A stretch of DNA of 64,000 bases. It comes from Flammulina velutipes. Taxonomy: Eukaryota > Basidiomycota > Agaricomycetes > Agaricales > Physalacriaceae. The stretch's first letter is position 1; the number at the start of each line of letters is the position of its first letter. The DNA lies in NCBI GenBank assembly GCA_011800155.1, contig CM022370.1:372001-436000 (forward strand). The letters run 5' to 3'. Made by a program: the position numbers and the translations under genes. The notes under the pieces are model-generated. The model was not told the DNA's origin. It searched no databases and saw only the letters and a list, made by a program, of their open reading frames with translations. Shown here one piece after another: positions 35,242 through 47,083 of this stretch.

Positions 35242-35653
35242 CTTGCATGTCAAAAGTCGCAACATCTGTCGCGCTGTCCGAAATATCTCTTTCTCCTGGT
35301 ATTGGGTCGACTGGCCCACACTGCATGGCACACTTCCAATCTACAACTCCGTTATTATTCGCTCAAAACTGCACCCTTGCTTCCTACTGAGCAAAACCAC
35401 ATCCTTCGCACTGGAACACCTCACTCCAGAAACTCGAAACTTGGTAGACGATGATACTTTCGTCCTTCTTGGAACTTCCAATCTCAGCGGATTTGGCCTC
35501 GTTCAGAAATCGTGGCTACGCGAAGACGGAGACACTGGGAAATACCTCGAGCGACCCATGGTCTACTACAAACCCGACCTCCCGACCGGAAAAGCATCTG
35601 GTGCCAGAGAGTCGGGCCGTACAAAAAGGGATAAGAAGTCCAAGCATAAATAA
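35242..35653 (+). pseudogene. partial hypothetical gene, probable 3' exon
   Basis: An open stretch of about 136 codons begins after a good branch/acceptor (CTGATTCCAG) and reads protein-like (SFSWYWVDWPTLHGTLPIYN, then SVIIRSKLHPCFLL, LEHLTPETRNLVDDDTFVLL). It ends in a basic Lys-rich tail at 35653. I could not find an upstream exon that joins it in frame with an ATG; the candidate exon before the intron (ending at about 35207) has no start before a stop. It is therefore either a gene with a distant first exon or a decayed copy. The family is not recognised. Confidence 0.4.
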
Positions 35654-35947
35654 GACGTCCTCGAGCAACGATCATGCCTTTGAAATCAAGAGAAAGATCA
35701 AGAGAAAAGGGGGCTTGACTGCGACGTCTTTGAAGGAAGCTAGTCCTGACTGGCCGTGTAACCATTGGAACATTTTTCATGGTGTCACCGTGGAACGTTG
35801 GAGCCGACGACCGCTATCAAAGAGTTCATGGTACTGTTGGCAATTAAGAATGTGTGATCTGCGAAGACTCCTCATTGAATATCTGTATCGTGTTCATAGC
35901 ATACTCGGGGCGAAATACATTATAGGGAAAGCGATACCAGTTCCCAT

Positions 35948-36847
35948 TTACGCGGGGAGCTCGAACTTCTCGCCCTGTAGTACCCTAGCAACGATTGTTA
36001 GCAGTTGACAAAGGTAGGCGAAGGATATACGCACTTGGTAAAGTAAACGTAGAAGAAGTCGAGATACAATCCAGTCTGCACAATGCCAGCCGTGACAGCG
36101 ATGGGATCCATGACGCCTTCTGTGAAGTATCTGGATGCAGATAAGGACGCGACCACTGGCTGAAAAAGGGACATGGACGTACCGGTAAACCCAGTTCGGA
36201 ATGTAAAGCGCGCGATACACTCCGAGAGCAGCCAAATAATGCGTGGTGATAGTTTCAGCTTCACCGGTGCGTTGCAGCATGAAGAGCTGGGGGAGGATGG
36301 CGACGCTCTCCGTGAATATGGAAAACGACCAGAGAACCTCGGTGAAGGTGAACTTATAGTTGAAGATAAGGGCTAGGACGAAGCATGGACCCAGGAGGTA
36401 TTCAACGCGGAATGTGTCTATGGACGGGTCGTGGGTGGGTCTATGCCAAACGTTAGGCGAGGTCTTGAGGTTGGTGAGTACTCACCGAAAACGGTAGTGC
36501 ATGAGGTAGAGGATGTAGCAGCTGCTCCCAATAAAGAAGACCTTCATGACGAAGTTGTAGAGTGATATCCATGTGGTGAACATCTCAATGTAACGGGTTA
36601 TGAAGACGGCGACATAAAGAGCTTGCGTTTTGAAGGATATTCCTAAGTAAACGGTATGAGTACGGGGCAGCGAGGCATAATTGGGCGTGGCGCACCGCGA
36701 CATGACCGTGTTGTTTTGATTTTCTGCAATAAAATACAGATTGAAGCTAAATGAGACAAGTCGCCTAGATAAGCAGAGTAAACGCCGTCAGAGCCATCGA
36801 GGGAAACGAGTGGGAAGAGCCACACCAAACAGCCTGAAAAGATTCAT
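35948..36847 (-). CDS. ERD2: ER lumen protein-retaining receptor
   Basis: K/HDEL receptor that returns escaped ER residents from the Golgi in COPI vesicles. Six exons (introns 35985-36034, 36131-36182, 36441-36485, 36643-36695, 36765-36825) give 212 aa, the normal family length. Seen: [90 protein letters not shown] and the C-terminus [12 protein letters not shown]. The seven hydrophobic segments typical of ERD2 are all present. The first exon is only 22 nt. No anomalies in conserved motifs. Confidence 0.95.
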
Positions 36848-37047
36848 CGTCGCGGCTGGAAGTGAAGGATGTGTCTGGCTCCAGGTCGCCAACGACGTGT
36901 TCGCTCATAACTGTGGCTGACAAATATGTTTGGCATCAACACCGAGAAATGCACTTCACGATCACCTGATGGATTGGTTTCACCTCTTGCCAGTTGCCAC
37001 GTCTTCTCTTGTTTTCTATTTCAAGCCCGACGCCCCCAATAACACAT

Positions 37048-38056
37048 ATGGAGGAAGCTCTTGCCGCTTTTACAAGGAGTCATCTGACAGGGGAAGGCCG
37101 GTCAGTGTTTTTCTTTCATGGTCGTCCTGACCTAATCAAGAAGCGACAGTTCTCTTGAGCAGCTCAAGAAGTCTACCGGTGTCCTAAAAGGACAAGAATC
37201 CTTGCGTCTCCGACAGTTCTGTACCTCAGAATGTATGGAACCCGAACGTGATCTTGACTCTTACGGAAAACTCCTCATGAGTGGGGATCATGTCGCCCGC
37301 GTCAAGTCGGACTATCAAAAAAGTCTCGACACCTACTCAAAACTGCTGCAAAATGGGACTTCTTCACTTGAAGCGCTTCCGTTGCCCCAGCAGCGAGTGG
37401 CGAACGACATCTACGCCATGCGTTGGGGTCCCACCGAAGTTCCAGTATACAACCTCCTCAACCTCTTCACCATCATCATTCCTCACAAACGCAAAGACTA
37501 CTTGAACATCGCTCGCTTCCTCATCGACGTCGCGAAAGTCCCCGTAGACGCTCCAGACCTCTCAGGAACACGTGCCCTATCCCATTCATTTTCCACCAAA
37601 CCCTCCTTCGACCTCGAATACGCCCAAATACTATACGACGCCGGAGGAGATGTCAACTCTCGCGATCGCTACGGTGGCACCGTAGCATTCCCGCTTGCCC
37701 AAATATACGAAATGCACAATTATCAGGTCATCGAGCGTTCTCGACAAGGATTGGTGTGGTTTCTCAGTCATGGAGGCAACATCGATATAGAGGACGGAGA
37801 CGGAATGACCGTGCGGAAGATGTGCAAGAAACTAAGCCGCTTTCCCGCTACGAAACCGATTATGGACGCGATTGCGGCGGAGGATCGCCGGAGGGAGCAC
37901 ATATGTGAACAGTTCTGTGCGCTGTGTGCGCGAACTGCAGATGAAAGCACCCTTGCGAAATGCAGTAGGTGTAAGAAGGTTTCTTATTGTTCCCGCTTGC
38001 GTCAGTGCCAGCGATTGGACTGGCCTCGTCATAAGAAGATTTGCAAAGAAGCTTAA
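37048..38056 (+). CDS. ankyrin-like protein with C-terminal MYND zinc finger
   Basis: Two exons (intron 37101-37140, only 40 bp) give 322 aa. Residues about 120-250 contain degenerate ankyrin-like helices (RFLIDVAKVPVDAPDLSGT, AQILYDAGGDVNSRDRYGGT, FLSHGGNIDIEDGDG). The last ~45 residues are a zf-MYND finger: CALCARTADESTLAKCSRC, then YCSRLRQCQRLDWPRHKKIC. The MYND cysteine pair usually written C-x3-C is C-x5-C here, a two-residue insertion within a Cys-Ser-Arg-Leu-Arg-Gln-Cys run. MYND fingers mediate protein contacts; no catalytic SET domain is present. Function unknown. Confidence 0.75.
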
Positions 38057-38168
38057 TGTACGAACACATTATACATACCAATATCTCACCAAGTCAGCTT
38101 TTTCGAAAGTGTCTTGACCTCTATTATTGTTCCTTAGACGTAATCACTCCCTTCATAGTCCTAATGTA

Positions 38169-38240
38169 TCCCTCTTAGCTCAGCGGTAGAGCGCGTCACT
38201 AGTAATGACGAGGTCAGTCGTTCAAATCGGCTAGAGGGAA
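38169..38240 (+). tRNA. tRNA-Thr (anticodon AGT)
   Basis: Complete cloverleaf: acceptor TCCCTCT/AGAGGGA, D arm GCTC/GAGC, anticodon stem CGTCA/TGACG around loop CTAGTAA (anticodon AGT), T arm AGTCG/CGGCT with loop TTCAAAT, discriminator A. No intron. The first pair T1-A72 is unusual, since most tRNA-Thr begin with G. Confidence 0.9.
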
Positions 38241-38311
38241 GATTTTGGTAACTCAGTAGTTTTTTCAATTGTGATACAGTGAGTACTCCCAGGCAGAAGA
38301 AAGATAGACCA

Positions 38312-40012
38312 TCATAATATTGGAGACAACAAAAACTCGTTGACCCGTTTCAATGTACTACGAGACGGATTCGCACTAGGTCTATCCGCAATGATCCACT
38401 CCAAACGCGTCCTGAGAGTCTTCTTATTCGCTATAAAGTCATCAGTTCAAATTACATCTAGACGGATATCTCTGCCACTCACCCATTCTATCGCTATCAT
38501 CATAAACTCCGGACTCATCGAAGAAGAGCTGCAGAGCCACGAGAGCCACACCAACACCAATATCATTGCCAGTATCGCACGAAATGCATACACATGATCC
38601 GCGGGCCAACGATTCCCTGATAAACGCAATGGACCTGGGCAGAACATCCACAAGGAACTGATGTTGTCCTTTCTTTCCTGCGATAGCACGTATAACAAGC
38701 TTCGGCTCGTTCACTGCTCCCCCAGACTCGTTCAAGTCCGTCGTGATTATGAGATGAGCACTTGAACTCGGGGCGTCCGAAAGGTCTGAAGTGGCGCATA
38801 ACATCAGACGACCGTGCGTCTTTGAGATCCCCGAGGGGGGTGCCTGGGGAATGTAGGATTTCGAGGTGGATATCAACGATAACACCGTCCGTGGGAGAGC
38901 CTCTCGAGGGGTAGATAGAATACGATCATAAAACAACCAAAATATCTCTGGTGTCAATCCCTGTGCGTTCCTCGTTAGCAAAAAAAGAGTTTCTGCATAA
39001 AGTGATGGAGAGCACCATTCCCCAGGCCTCATGATCGTCGGCGGATCCTTGAATATACGAGTAGTTGCTCGACCGGCGTTCCATGCCTTCGGAGATTTGC
39101 TTAGAGGCAGACAAACAGATCACAGGTAAGTACTCCATCTGCTTCACGTCGGGGAACGTCGTCGTGGAGGGTGTGAGCCATATTGGCCTCAACGGAAGCG
39201 TCAAATCAGGCAAGTCATAGGAAGAATCCTGAAGCAGTTAGCAACAAGTCACTCCGAAAAGAGAAACGACAACGTACCGCCAGACTCCGTGCCCAACCGT
39301 CGATCCTTGAAGCGATCTGTGAATGTTCCTGTGCGCTGACTGTAGCCGGAGGCGTGTATAAAGCAGCGTCCCATGGAATGTCATGCCGAGGAAAACGAAG
39401 CGCGACAGCACGATTGACCACAGCACACCATATGGGAACGGTCTTGCTCAGAGCGTCTGGGATTTTCTTCCCGGAGCGGGTAGAGTCTACCAGTACCATC
39501 CTTGAAAATCTCAATAAACGGACAAAGAAATAAACAAAATCCCCTACCCTTTTCTCTCCGAGATGAGTGGGAGCAGATGAAGGTTCGGCCGTCGCAAATT
39601 GAAGCTCCAATTGGAGAAATGGCCATCCGTAGATTTGAAGTACGCTGGGATGGGCGTGGCCTACCCCCTCTGGTCAGGACGGGGTTTCGAAGACAACCGA
39701 TGCGCACAATCTTTGGGTTTGTGTACCAGGCGCCACATCGCAGATTCGCTGTATAGTCTTTAGCCAGTGTGAGAAATGCAGAACGATCGACATACGCAAT
39801 AAAGGGAAATCAGAATAAAATTTCGCTACGTTGTTCACGAACGATATGTCCTCCTTGATGGAGTGTAGGCGATTGTAGATATCGGAGGATTCCTTTCGTA
39901 TCTCTGAGAAGGCCTCCTTACTGGATTGACCCAAGTTGAGTTCATGATGGTCGTCAATCATGTATGAACTGGTGGCTGTGCAGACCATACTGCAGTTGTG
40001 GACGAACCTCAT
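38312..40012 (-). CDS. RIT1: tRNA A64-2'-O-ribosylphosphate transferase
   Basis: Modifies A64 of initiator tRNA-Met so that it is excluded from elongation. Seven exons (introns 38431-38482, 38961-39015, 39229-39277, 39501-39547, 39645-39697, 39749-39795) give 465 aa. Seen: LRCGAWY and AYFKSTDGHFSNWSF (substrate-binding N-domain), VLVDSTRSGKKIPDAL, IWCAVVNRA, and a DUSP-like C-domain with CISCDTGNDIGVGVALVALQ and a final helix RPSANPSRSTLKRVNEFLL. All major motifs are present. The start at 40012 is the first ATG; a shorter start at 39961 (MIDDHHELNL) fits the family better. The gene ends 71 bases from tRNA-Thr. Confidence 0.9.
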
Positions 40013-40165
40013 GGAATGGAATGACCACCGTTTAGATTCACTTCGCTGAAAATTACAAACTCTGTACCACTACTTACGACGCGCAACGACAATGTCAATA
40101 GGTACACACAGTTCCGAACAAGACATATAAAAAAAGATATTAAAGAGAAACTAGTTGCGCCAATG

Positions 40166-43100
40166 CTACCGCTTCAGCCAAGGTATGCCGCCTTCGGGTA
40201 TAGCTTTCAGTGCTGCTCGTCGATAGTCCGCGGCTACAAAAGATCGTGAGCGCTGGTTCTCCACATTGAACAGAAAAGACTTACTGTCAACATAGACAGT
40301 ATTACCCCACCATTTCACCGAAACACCACCGTTCGGGAACTTTCAACAAGTCAGGACAAGCAGCAAGGGTATGAGGAAACGACATACTTGAAGCGTAAAG
40401 AAGATAAAGATCAGCCCAATCACCGTGCCACAATCCATAGCAGCACTGGTCACATAGTTGAACTTGCTCCACCACGCAAAGTTCTTCTTCCTCAGGAAAT
40501 ACTGGAAGACGACTCCGACAGCGAACCACGAAGAGTAGTTGATGCCAGTGGCAGGAGGAACGTACGACACGCCGTTGAGAACGATAGGTGTCGAGACATA
40601 TTTGACCCAGGAGTTGGGATACCGGCGCTGCCAGAACCAAAAAGGAATAGGAAGGAACAATCCAATGACGAGGGCGTAAAGATGGGGATGATAGATGGAT
40701 CCCGTCCCGAACTGTCTTGTTGGCCCGATGAGGCCCCAGACGGCGGAAGCGGTATAGAACACTTGGTTATGAGGACAAGTCAAATTACTTTTCTGATGCT
40801 CAGAACAGATGTCCGGGACGTGGGCGAAGATCCAGGTCTTGACGCCAACCTGAACAAACGCTGCAAGAACGGTGGAAACGAGTTGGACCAGGAAGGTGGC
40901 CCGTGGAGGAACCTTGACGTAGTGGCCAAGCTTCAAATCCTGCACAAAGGCGGTCGCTTCCGTCAACGTCTGGACTGAATACGATTTGAACACCATGTTC
41001 GCCATGGGGTTTCCTTTTATGAGCGTTCCCGGGATGATCTGCGCTAGGATGTTCAAGGTTATCTGAGGGATATCAGCTGAATGCAATGGCATCAATGGAA
41101 TCTTAGCATACCCCTTGGCCTGTCATTGCATAGATGAATCCACTTGGGAGGATGTAGATCACAGGAAGGAGCACAGACAGTAGGAGCGCCCATACTGGCA
41201 CTTCCGTATCCCAAACTTCAACCGCAACTACAGCGAGACAGAAGAACACGACGAATGCCAGCGCGTACCACCAGTCCGGTACTTCCGGATAGTTTCGCAT
41301 CAGTTTAGCGTGGATGTCATCTTGCTCGACGCGCATCTTCTTGATCCCGTTGATCAAACTTTGACCGTGGTAGAGAATGGTGTGCGTGAGAACACATGTG
41401 GAGAGGGCGAATGCGATAAGATAGCACATGGCGTATGTCGCGGGGAGATATAATGGGGAGTACGCCTCGTAGCCTTCCAGGTCGAAAGTATCGTCACGCA
41501 TGAGCACCTTTGATACGTCGTAGATCTTGCCAAACCGGTCATAGGGAACATTGGCAGAGATCGGGAAATAAGAGAGATCCCAGCACTGAAAGCGGGTTAG
41601 TTGGGACGCGATGTCAAGATGGATGGATGGACGTACGTTAGTGTAGTAGAGTATGGGCGTTAGAATCCAGTAGAAGAAGACGAATCCGACCATAACATGG
41701 ACTTGAGCCCACCATGGAACTGGATAAGGTTAAGCGAAAGAAAAAAAGAAGGCATCAGGTCGCATACCCATTAACGGACTACCGATCCAGCTTATCTGCG
41801 TCCAGTCAAAGGTCAAGACACTCATACCCAGACCACTATATACTCCAAATAGTTGGTTGACGGGGACATTGTCCGGCAGAGCCCAACAAAGGAAGGAGAA
41901 CACGGAAAGTGCCTGGAAGAGGAAGCCTGGGACAGGAATTAGATCACAAGACATTTATTGGAGAATGGAGGAAAACTTGCCTGGTAAGAAGGCCCAAATG
42001 AATGCTCCTGCGGTGAGCCAAACAAAGAATCTGAAGCGAGTGATGCCTTTACGGACAGGAATGGATTCGCCGTCCGGAACAACATCATCTGAGTCCTCTT
42101 CGGCGTGGAGCGTGTTGAGAAGGGTACAAGCGACGAGGTTCTGAGGCCAAACCATTGACGCGGGCCAGACCAAAAACCTGCGACACATTCCAGCAAGGCC
42201 GAATCCAGTAAGTTGTGTCGCCAAGACGAGGACAAGACTGAACCAGTAGCCCATTTCGATTTTGTAGTAGATTTCTGAAACGACAATGGCGTAGAGAGCG
42301 TAGGGATTACCGACTGCGACGTTGGCCATGATGAAGACGAGAACGTGTTCTTTGATGTTCCAGGGACCGGGATTGAATGAGAATTCAAAGGATACCGGAG
42401 CGGAGGGTGAGAGGGGAGAGAGGAGGGAGTGGAGAACACGGCGGGGAGAGAGTGTGTAGAGGAGACGGGTAGATAGTGGAGCTTCGGCGGGGAGCTGGGG
42501 CGGAGGCTTTGGGACCAGGAAGGAGGGTATTCTAGGGAGGGGAACGCGGTAAACTGTTATAGGGAGTGTAAAGGCCAAGAATTTGCCACATGGATAGGAT
42601 ATGAGGAGGAGGGCGAGAGGAACGACGCTGGGCGCGGGAGAGCGGAAGTTGAAAAAGACATTCGCGGCGCCGCTGGCCAAGCAAAGGATCAGACCGACGA
42701 ACCACATTCGGAACGTCAGCGCAGGCATGCCGGGATCGTCAATGTTCGACACCGACGCTCTCACTTCAGGAAAAGGCGAGTCTTCGTCTTCAATAGCATC
42801 AAAGTCAAAGTCCATCCTGAGAGTTTGTTAGACTAGCACTGCCAATTTATTTTATTTTGCAACGTACTTGATACTGGCCTCGCGCCCTTCGTCAGATTCT
42901 GCCACAAAACTGCCGCCCATGCTCGTGCTCGCTCTGCTGTCGGATTTTGTGTGCAATCGCCTCGACTGGCTTCCTGCCTCGGGATCCTTCTCGCTGGGCA
43001 GCGACACGCGGACCTCTATCGACGATTGGGGGGTCGTCCGTTGCAACCGATTCATGAGGATTGCAGATTGGTCGTGCGAATGTGAGCCGGTAGATGGAGG

Positions 43101-43445
43101 AGTAAGAGGCTGGGAGATGGCCTGATGAACCGCGTACTGGCCCGCCATTCCGGGTGCTTCGCCAGGAAAGCGAGCATAGGGATCGAATGGATAGGTCGGC
43201 GCTGGCGAGGTCAACGGCGCCTGCTGCGATAACGGTGACAGACTATTGGCACCTGGTTGGGAGCCGTGCTGGTGCGAGAACTGGTGCTGTTCAGGAGTCG
43301 AGGGTGGGAGGAACGCAAAGACGTCGCCATCGTCGCTCTCGTCGTCGTCGTCGACATCGTCGTAGTATTCGTTGTACAGCGTCGGTCCGCCCGACGTCGT
43401 TGGCCGCGAAGTCTCTGGGCGATGGGAGGACATTGGTTGTCGCAT
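40166..43445 (-). CDS. OPT-family oligopeptide transporter
   Basis: Proton-coupled importer of small peptides or related compounds in the plasma membrane. Eight exons (introns 40234-40284, 40340-40387, 41063-41111, 41586-41636, 41720-41767, 41927-41980, 42817-42867) give 975 aa. The first ~200 residues are a disordered cytosolic tail with an Asp run. The membrane part shows NPGPWNIKEHVLVFIMANVA (the NPG motif), PGFLFQALSVFSFLCW, IPGTLIKGNPMANMVFK (the KIPPR-like region follows) and a C-terminus FPNGGVSVKWWGNTVYVD typical of fungal OPTs. The intron 41927-41980 starts with GC (CAG|GCAAGT). The start at 43445 is chosen for its context; the ATG at 43433 is also possible. Confidence 0.9.
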
Positions 43446-44684
43446 GGAAGGGCAAACAGTCCCCCAGAGAGTCAAGGTATAAATCAAGCCAGCCAACCCA
43501 GGCACACAGTGCCTGTCACATCCGTCACTAAATCAATTTTACTCCGTCTCTCACCCCATAAATAGCTGCTTTGGCCTAAATATCCAGCCAATCTCCTTTC
43601 TGGTCCGCCGCTCAAGACCCATTCGGACACTCTTTGCCAGAAAAGTCTGACGATCCTGATGGTGGCACACTGTGTACCTATTAGCTGCTCTCCGTCAAGT
43701 ACCTACTACACTTTCAGGAGAGCTACACCACCGAAAGTCTCGCCTTTGCCTTACAATCGTCCGTTGGCAACTTGTTGAACCGAAATTGGGGTCAACTCAC
43801 TTAGCTTCCTTCTTCATGATCAGCTATCTCAATGATCTCCTTCTGTCTCACGGACACTCGCCCTTGCTTGAACCTGACGACGTCGATGTCACCGACAGGG
43901 AACATTGCTTGAACATGGCGTCGGCTGTCCCACAGTAATCTTGTTCGATCAAGGTACGCAACGCGTTGGGCCTCGTTCACGCTTTTTTAATACGCTTTAC
44001 ATTGGCACAGGGACCACTTCACAGAATCTCATTGTTCACATTTACACGGTGTCATCCGTTCGTATGACAGGGTAACAGTCTAACGCCAGGACTATCATCT
44101 GTACGTTGATGTCGATCCTTTCAAGCTTGAAACCCACAATTGGTACGAGATTTTAGTTCGATGCGTCACTCATAATACAAGGAAATCTTCCAGGTGAGGA
44201 TCCCTTCATAACTCTTTGGGACGAAAACCCCTTTCGTATGCCCATGGTCAAGTATTGAGCTGAGGTACGAGCCCATTTAACTTGTTCCTACTCACTATCG
44301 ACCATTCCAAAATTCACGCCACGGTCTGGACTGGCGCCCGCCCTTCGGATGGGTAGCTGATGAGGAACTATAGCTGCCAAAAACGGTCGCATAGGATACT
44401 CTGCAATTATGGGCTGCAACGGCTATCACTAGCGGAACTGAGCTTAGACGTCATTGGAATCCCCGAGTCGGGAGCTGTTGTGTCGACAGTTTTGTGTGCA
44501 GCATCCTCTCCGTGGCAAGGAAGTAGCCATTGAAGCAGTTTCAAGAAGAATTCGACGTAATACGCTTATCTATGTTATAGAACTCTATCATCTCCACAGT
44601 TCATCATCCTTCCAATGTCTTTCTAACGGGCCGAGTACCACCTTAGATACATACTGTCGCTGGTATTTGGGACGGCACATAGAT
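43446..44684. other. intergenic region, possibly decayed
   Basis: About 1.2 kb upstream of the OPT gene. A plus-strand frame at 43672-43938 contains a protein-like piece (LNDLLLSHGHSPLLEPDDVD), but neighbouring pieces lie in other frames. I cannot support a gene. Confidence 0.4.
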
Positions 44685-45009
44685 CTACGGGTTGAGCCGA
44701 TCTACCAAATAACACAAACGCCACTGTTTAACGACTTGAATGTAACGATGATTGAAACTACGAAGTATTACAGTTAATGGATAATCGTATTCCCTGTCCT
44801 TCTTGAACTTCTTCGAAATATGCGCCACACGTGACGATGCCGGGTCTTTCTGATATCAATGAGTCACTAGGTATGTAGCTAATCTTCTTTCTTACTCGAA
44901 ACCTGTCAATGCGTCGGAATAAGGCTTCTACCAAGGGCCGTTTGGACGAAGCGTACTTGTCATACCAAATCACTGTACGGGTACTGAGGTTTAGATCGAA
45001 GGAAGCCAT
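44685..45009 (-). CDS. possible small hypothetical protein, one intron
   Basis: A 92-aa model from ATG 45009 with a 46-bp intron (44850-44895, GTAAGA donor, ATATCAG acceptor) closes in frame at TAG 44685. The junction gives RRIDRFR-KDPASSRVAHIS, followed by KKFKKDREYDYPLTVILRSF. No family is recognised. The region is AT-rich, so a gene fragment is possible. Confidence 0.35.
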
Positions 45010-45347
45010 TCCGGGACAATACACAGTACTTAGATTAAACACAAGAATTCTTCTTACTGATCTCCTACCAATAAAATGACGTTGAACAATAGTCGATCGG
45101 TCCCCGTAATTTCAATTATTTGCGCCACACATCCCACCTGTTGACATACGTCCATTGTAGTGGATCTAAGCTGCATGTCTTCCCGCACACTACTTCGCAA
45201 AGGTGTAGCGAATTTGATACACGTCATGACTCATGTGCGTCCGATTAGCCCGAACTAGTAGCATAATAAAATGGTATACATACATACATACAGTGTAGTT
45301 ACGAGAGATAGCAGGCACGGAAGACGGACAAGTCCTAGAGGGGAGAA

Positions 45348-46771
45348 TCAGGTTGCGTTGTCCAAGAATCCAGGGGACAGAATCGTCTGTTTCCGATTGA
45401 GAAAGTGACGCGGAGAGGGTGCGATGATTCTATCCCCGTCCCCATACCCTGCACCACCTCCACCGCCACCGCCACCATTCCTCCGTCTCTCTTTGTTCGA
45501 TTTCGATTCTGACACTGAGGAGCTGCTGGAACGACCTCGTTTCCTCCTAACATCTCCGCCTCCATCATTCCCATTGTTCATCCCTACATCTCTTCCATCT
45601 TCGTCTAGTCTTCCCACTGAGCGCGGGCGCCAATTAAACTGATGTCGGGCGGTGTTCATATGCTCAAGATTTAGTGCTTGGCACTTTCTGACAAGATGTT
45701 GCTCTGAATAGTCACGTATGCGACAGAAAAGGTGGAAGAGTGAGATGAAGCCCTCGAGCGTTTCGATATGCATGCCAATTGGTTCCGCAGACGAGACAAT
45801 TTTGATGGATCCTGTCGTCTAGAGTATAACGTTAACACTACACAACATATAAATGCGGCGAGAAACGAGGTACATCGATTTGAGCTGCGTAGAGCTTGAT
45901 TGGTTGCTTGTGCAGCAGAGCAATAGCATGCACCTCCACATCCCAGATTCCGAGGTAACTCAGCTGGCGCGCATTCGCGATGAGATCCAGAATGACCTTG
46001 TTTTGGAGGTGATCCGAGTCGCACATACTGTATTCGACGAAACAGACGGCGATGGAGAACTGCTTGTAGTCGACGGTGCATTTATCGAAGAGAGTAGCTG
46101 GCTGGAGATCGCGTCGCTCGAATATCTGGGTAGGGGAGATGATTGTTCGAATAGCCACAAGGTCGACGTCAGTCGCAAGAGGGGGCACGACATGATTACC
46201 GCCAGGAAGAAACATACGAGCCTCCACGCTGTAGAAGAAGGATGAGACGACGGCATAGGTAGGGGCAGTAGACTGACATTGCCTGATAGACATCATTCGT
46301 GAAAGCGGATTTAAAAAGAGCGTCAATGACTGTTCGAAAGCTTGTTTCAGAATAGTGCCTCTGGTTGTGTATAAGAAACAAGCCCTCTACGAAATCGCGG
46401 TTGATAAGATCGCCTAGCCTAGATTCGAAGTGCAAGCCAGAGTGCAGATTCGCAGTGAGCTCTGTCGCCTTTAGCGCGTTGGGCTTAGGCTTGAAAGGAA
46501 CCTCGACGACGACAGAATCCATACTGGACAGCCATTCTCCAAACGCTCGGTTGTTTTTACAGAATCTGTAACATTAGGATGAGAAGAGGACATGAATATG
46601 TAGGTACGCCGTACGCAGAGGCAGGATCCGAGTCGGTTGTTTGAGACAGTGTAGATGTTGAACTTGAAGCAGAGCTGGACGCCGTTCTAGACGATGATGC
46701 TGATACAGTGCGACTAATAGAGGTTGAGTTACTACTATGAGGAAATGTAGTTCCACTCACGAGAGTGACAT
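45348..46771 (-). CDS. hypothetical protein with Gly/Ser/Arg-rich tail
   Basis: Not recognised. Five exons (introns 45819-45873, 46229-46277, 46566-46614, 46714-46760) give 407 aa; the first exon is only 11 nt. The N-terminus is Ser/Thr-rich. The middle is a folded domain of about 230 residues (VVVEVPFKPKPNALKATELT, HFESRLGDLINRDFVEGLF, DLVAIRTIISPTQIFERRDL, YKQFSIAVCFVEYSMCDSDH). Alternating strands and Asp/Glu residues could suggest a nuclease-like fold, but I see no clear catalytic motif. The C-terminal ~80 residues are low complexity with a Ser run, basic clusters and an eight-glycine run. Exons close in frame throughout. Confidence 0.6.
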
Positions 46772-47083
46772 GTTCAAAAGATGGTGAAAGGCCAAAGCGG
46801 TTCGAGTCCGATCGGGATGTTTTCTTCTGCGTCGATCATAAAAGAATGCCAGAAAAATTAATGCGCAAGAAGACCGTTATGCTTCTCACATCGCCATGTT
46901 GAGATACATACAAGAAGAGATTCGAAAGGGTAGGGGCTATCAGCTCGTGGTTTGCCAAGTCTAATCCTAATTGCAAGTGTAAGTAATGGTCAAGTTGACA
47001 AACCCAATGCCAGCCACCAAGGTAATTATCGCCCAGCGGGCCTCTACATACGTTAAATACACTACATTATCCATATACCATAC

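Noticed and set aside
35124..35390. 88-codon plus-strand frame upstream of the partial gene
   Set aside because: It reads through a good branch/acceptor site in a frame different from the better coding exon at 35242-35653 and ends soon after.
42601..43565. Plus-strand frames over the OPT N-terminus
   Set aside because: Arg/Val-rich antisense shadows of the acidic and Pro/Ser-rich N-terminal tail of the OPT transporter.
45424..45642. Plus-strand proline-rich frame
   Set aside because: It is the antisense of the glycine run and Ser/Arg-rich tail of the minus-strand gene, which has consistent exon frames.
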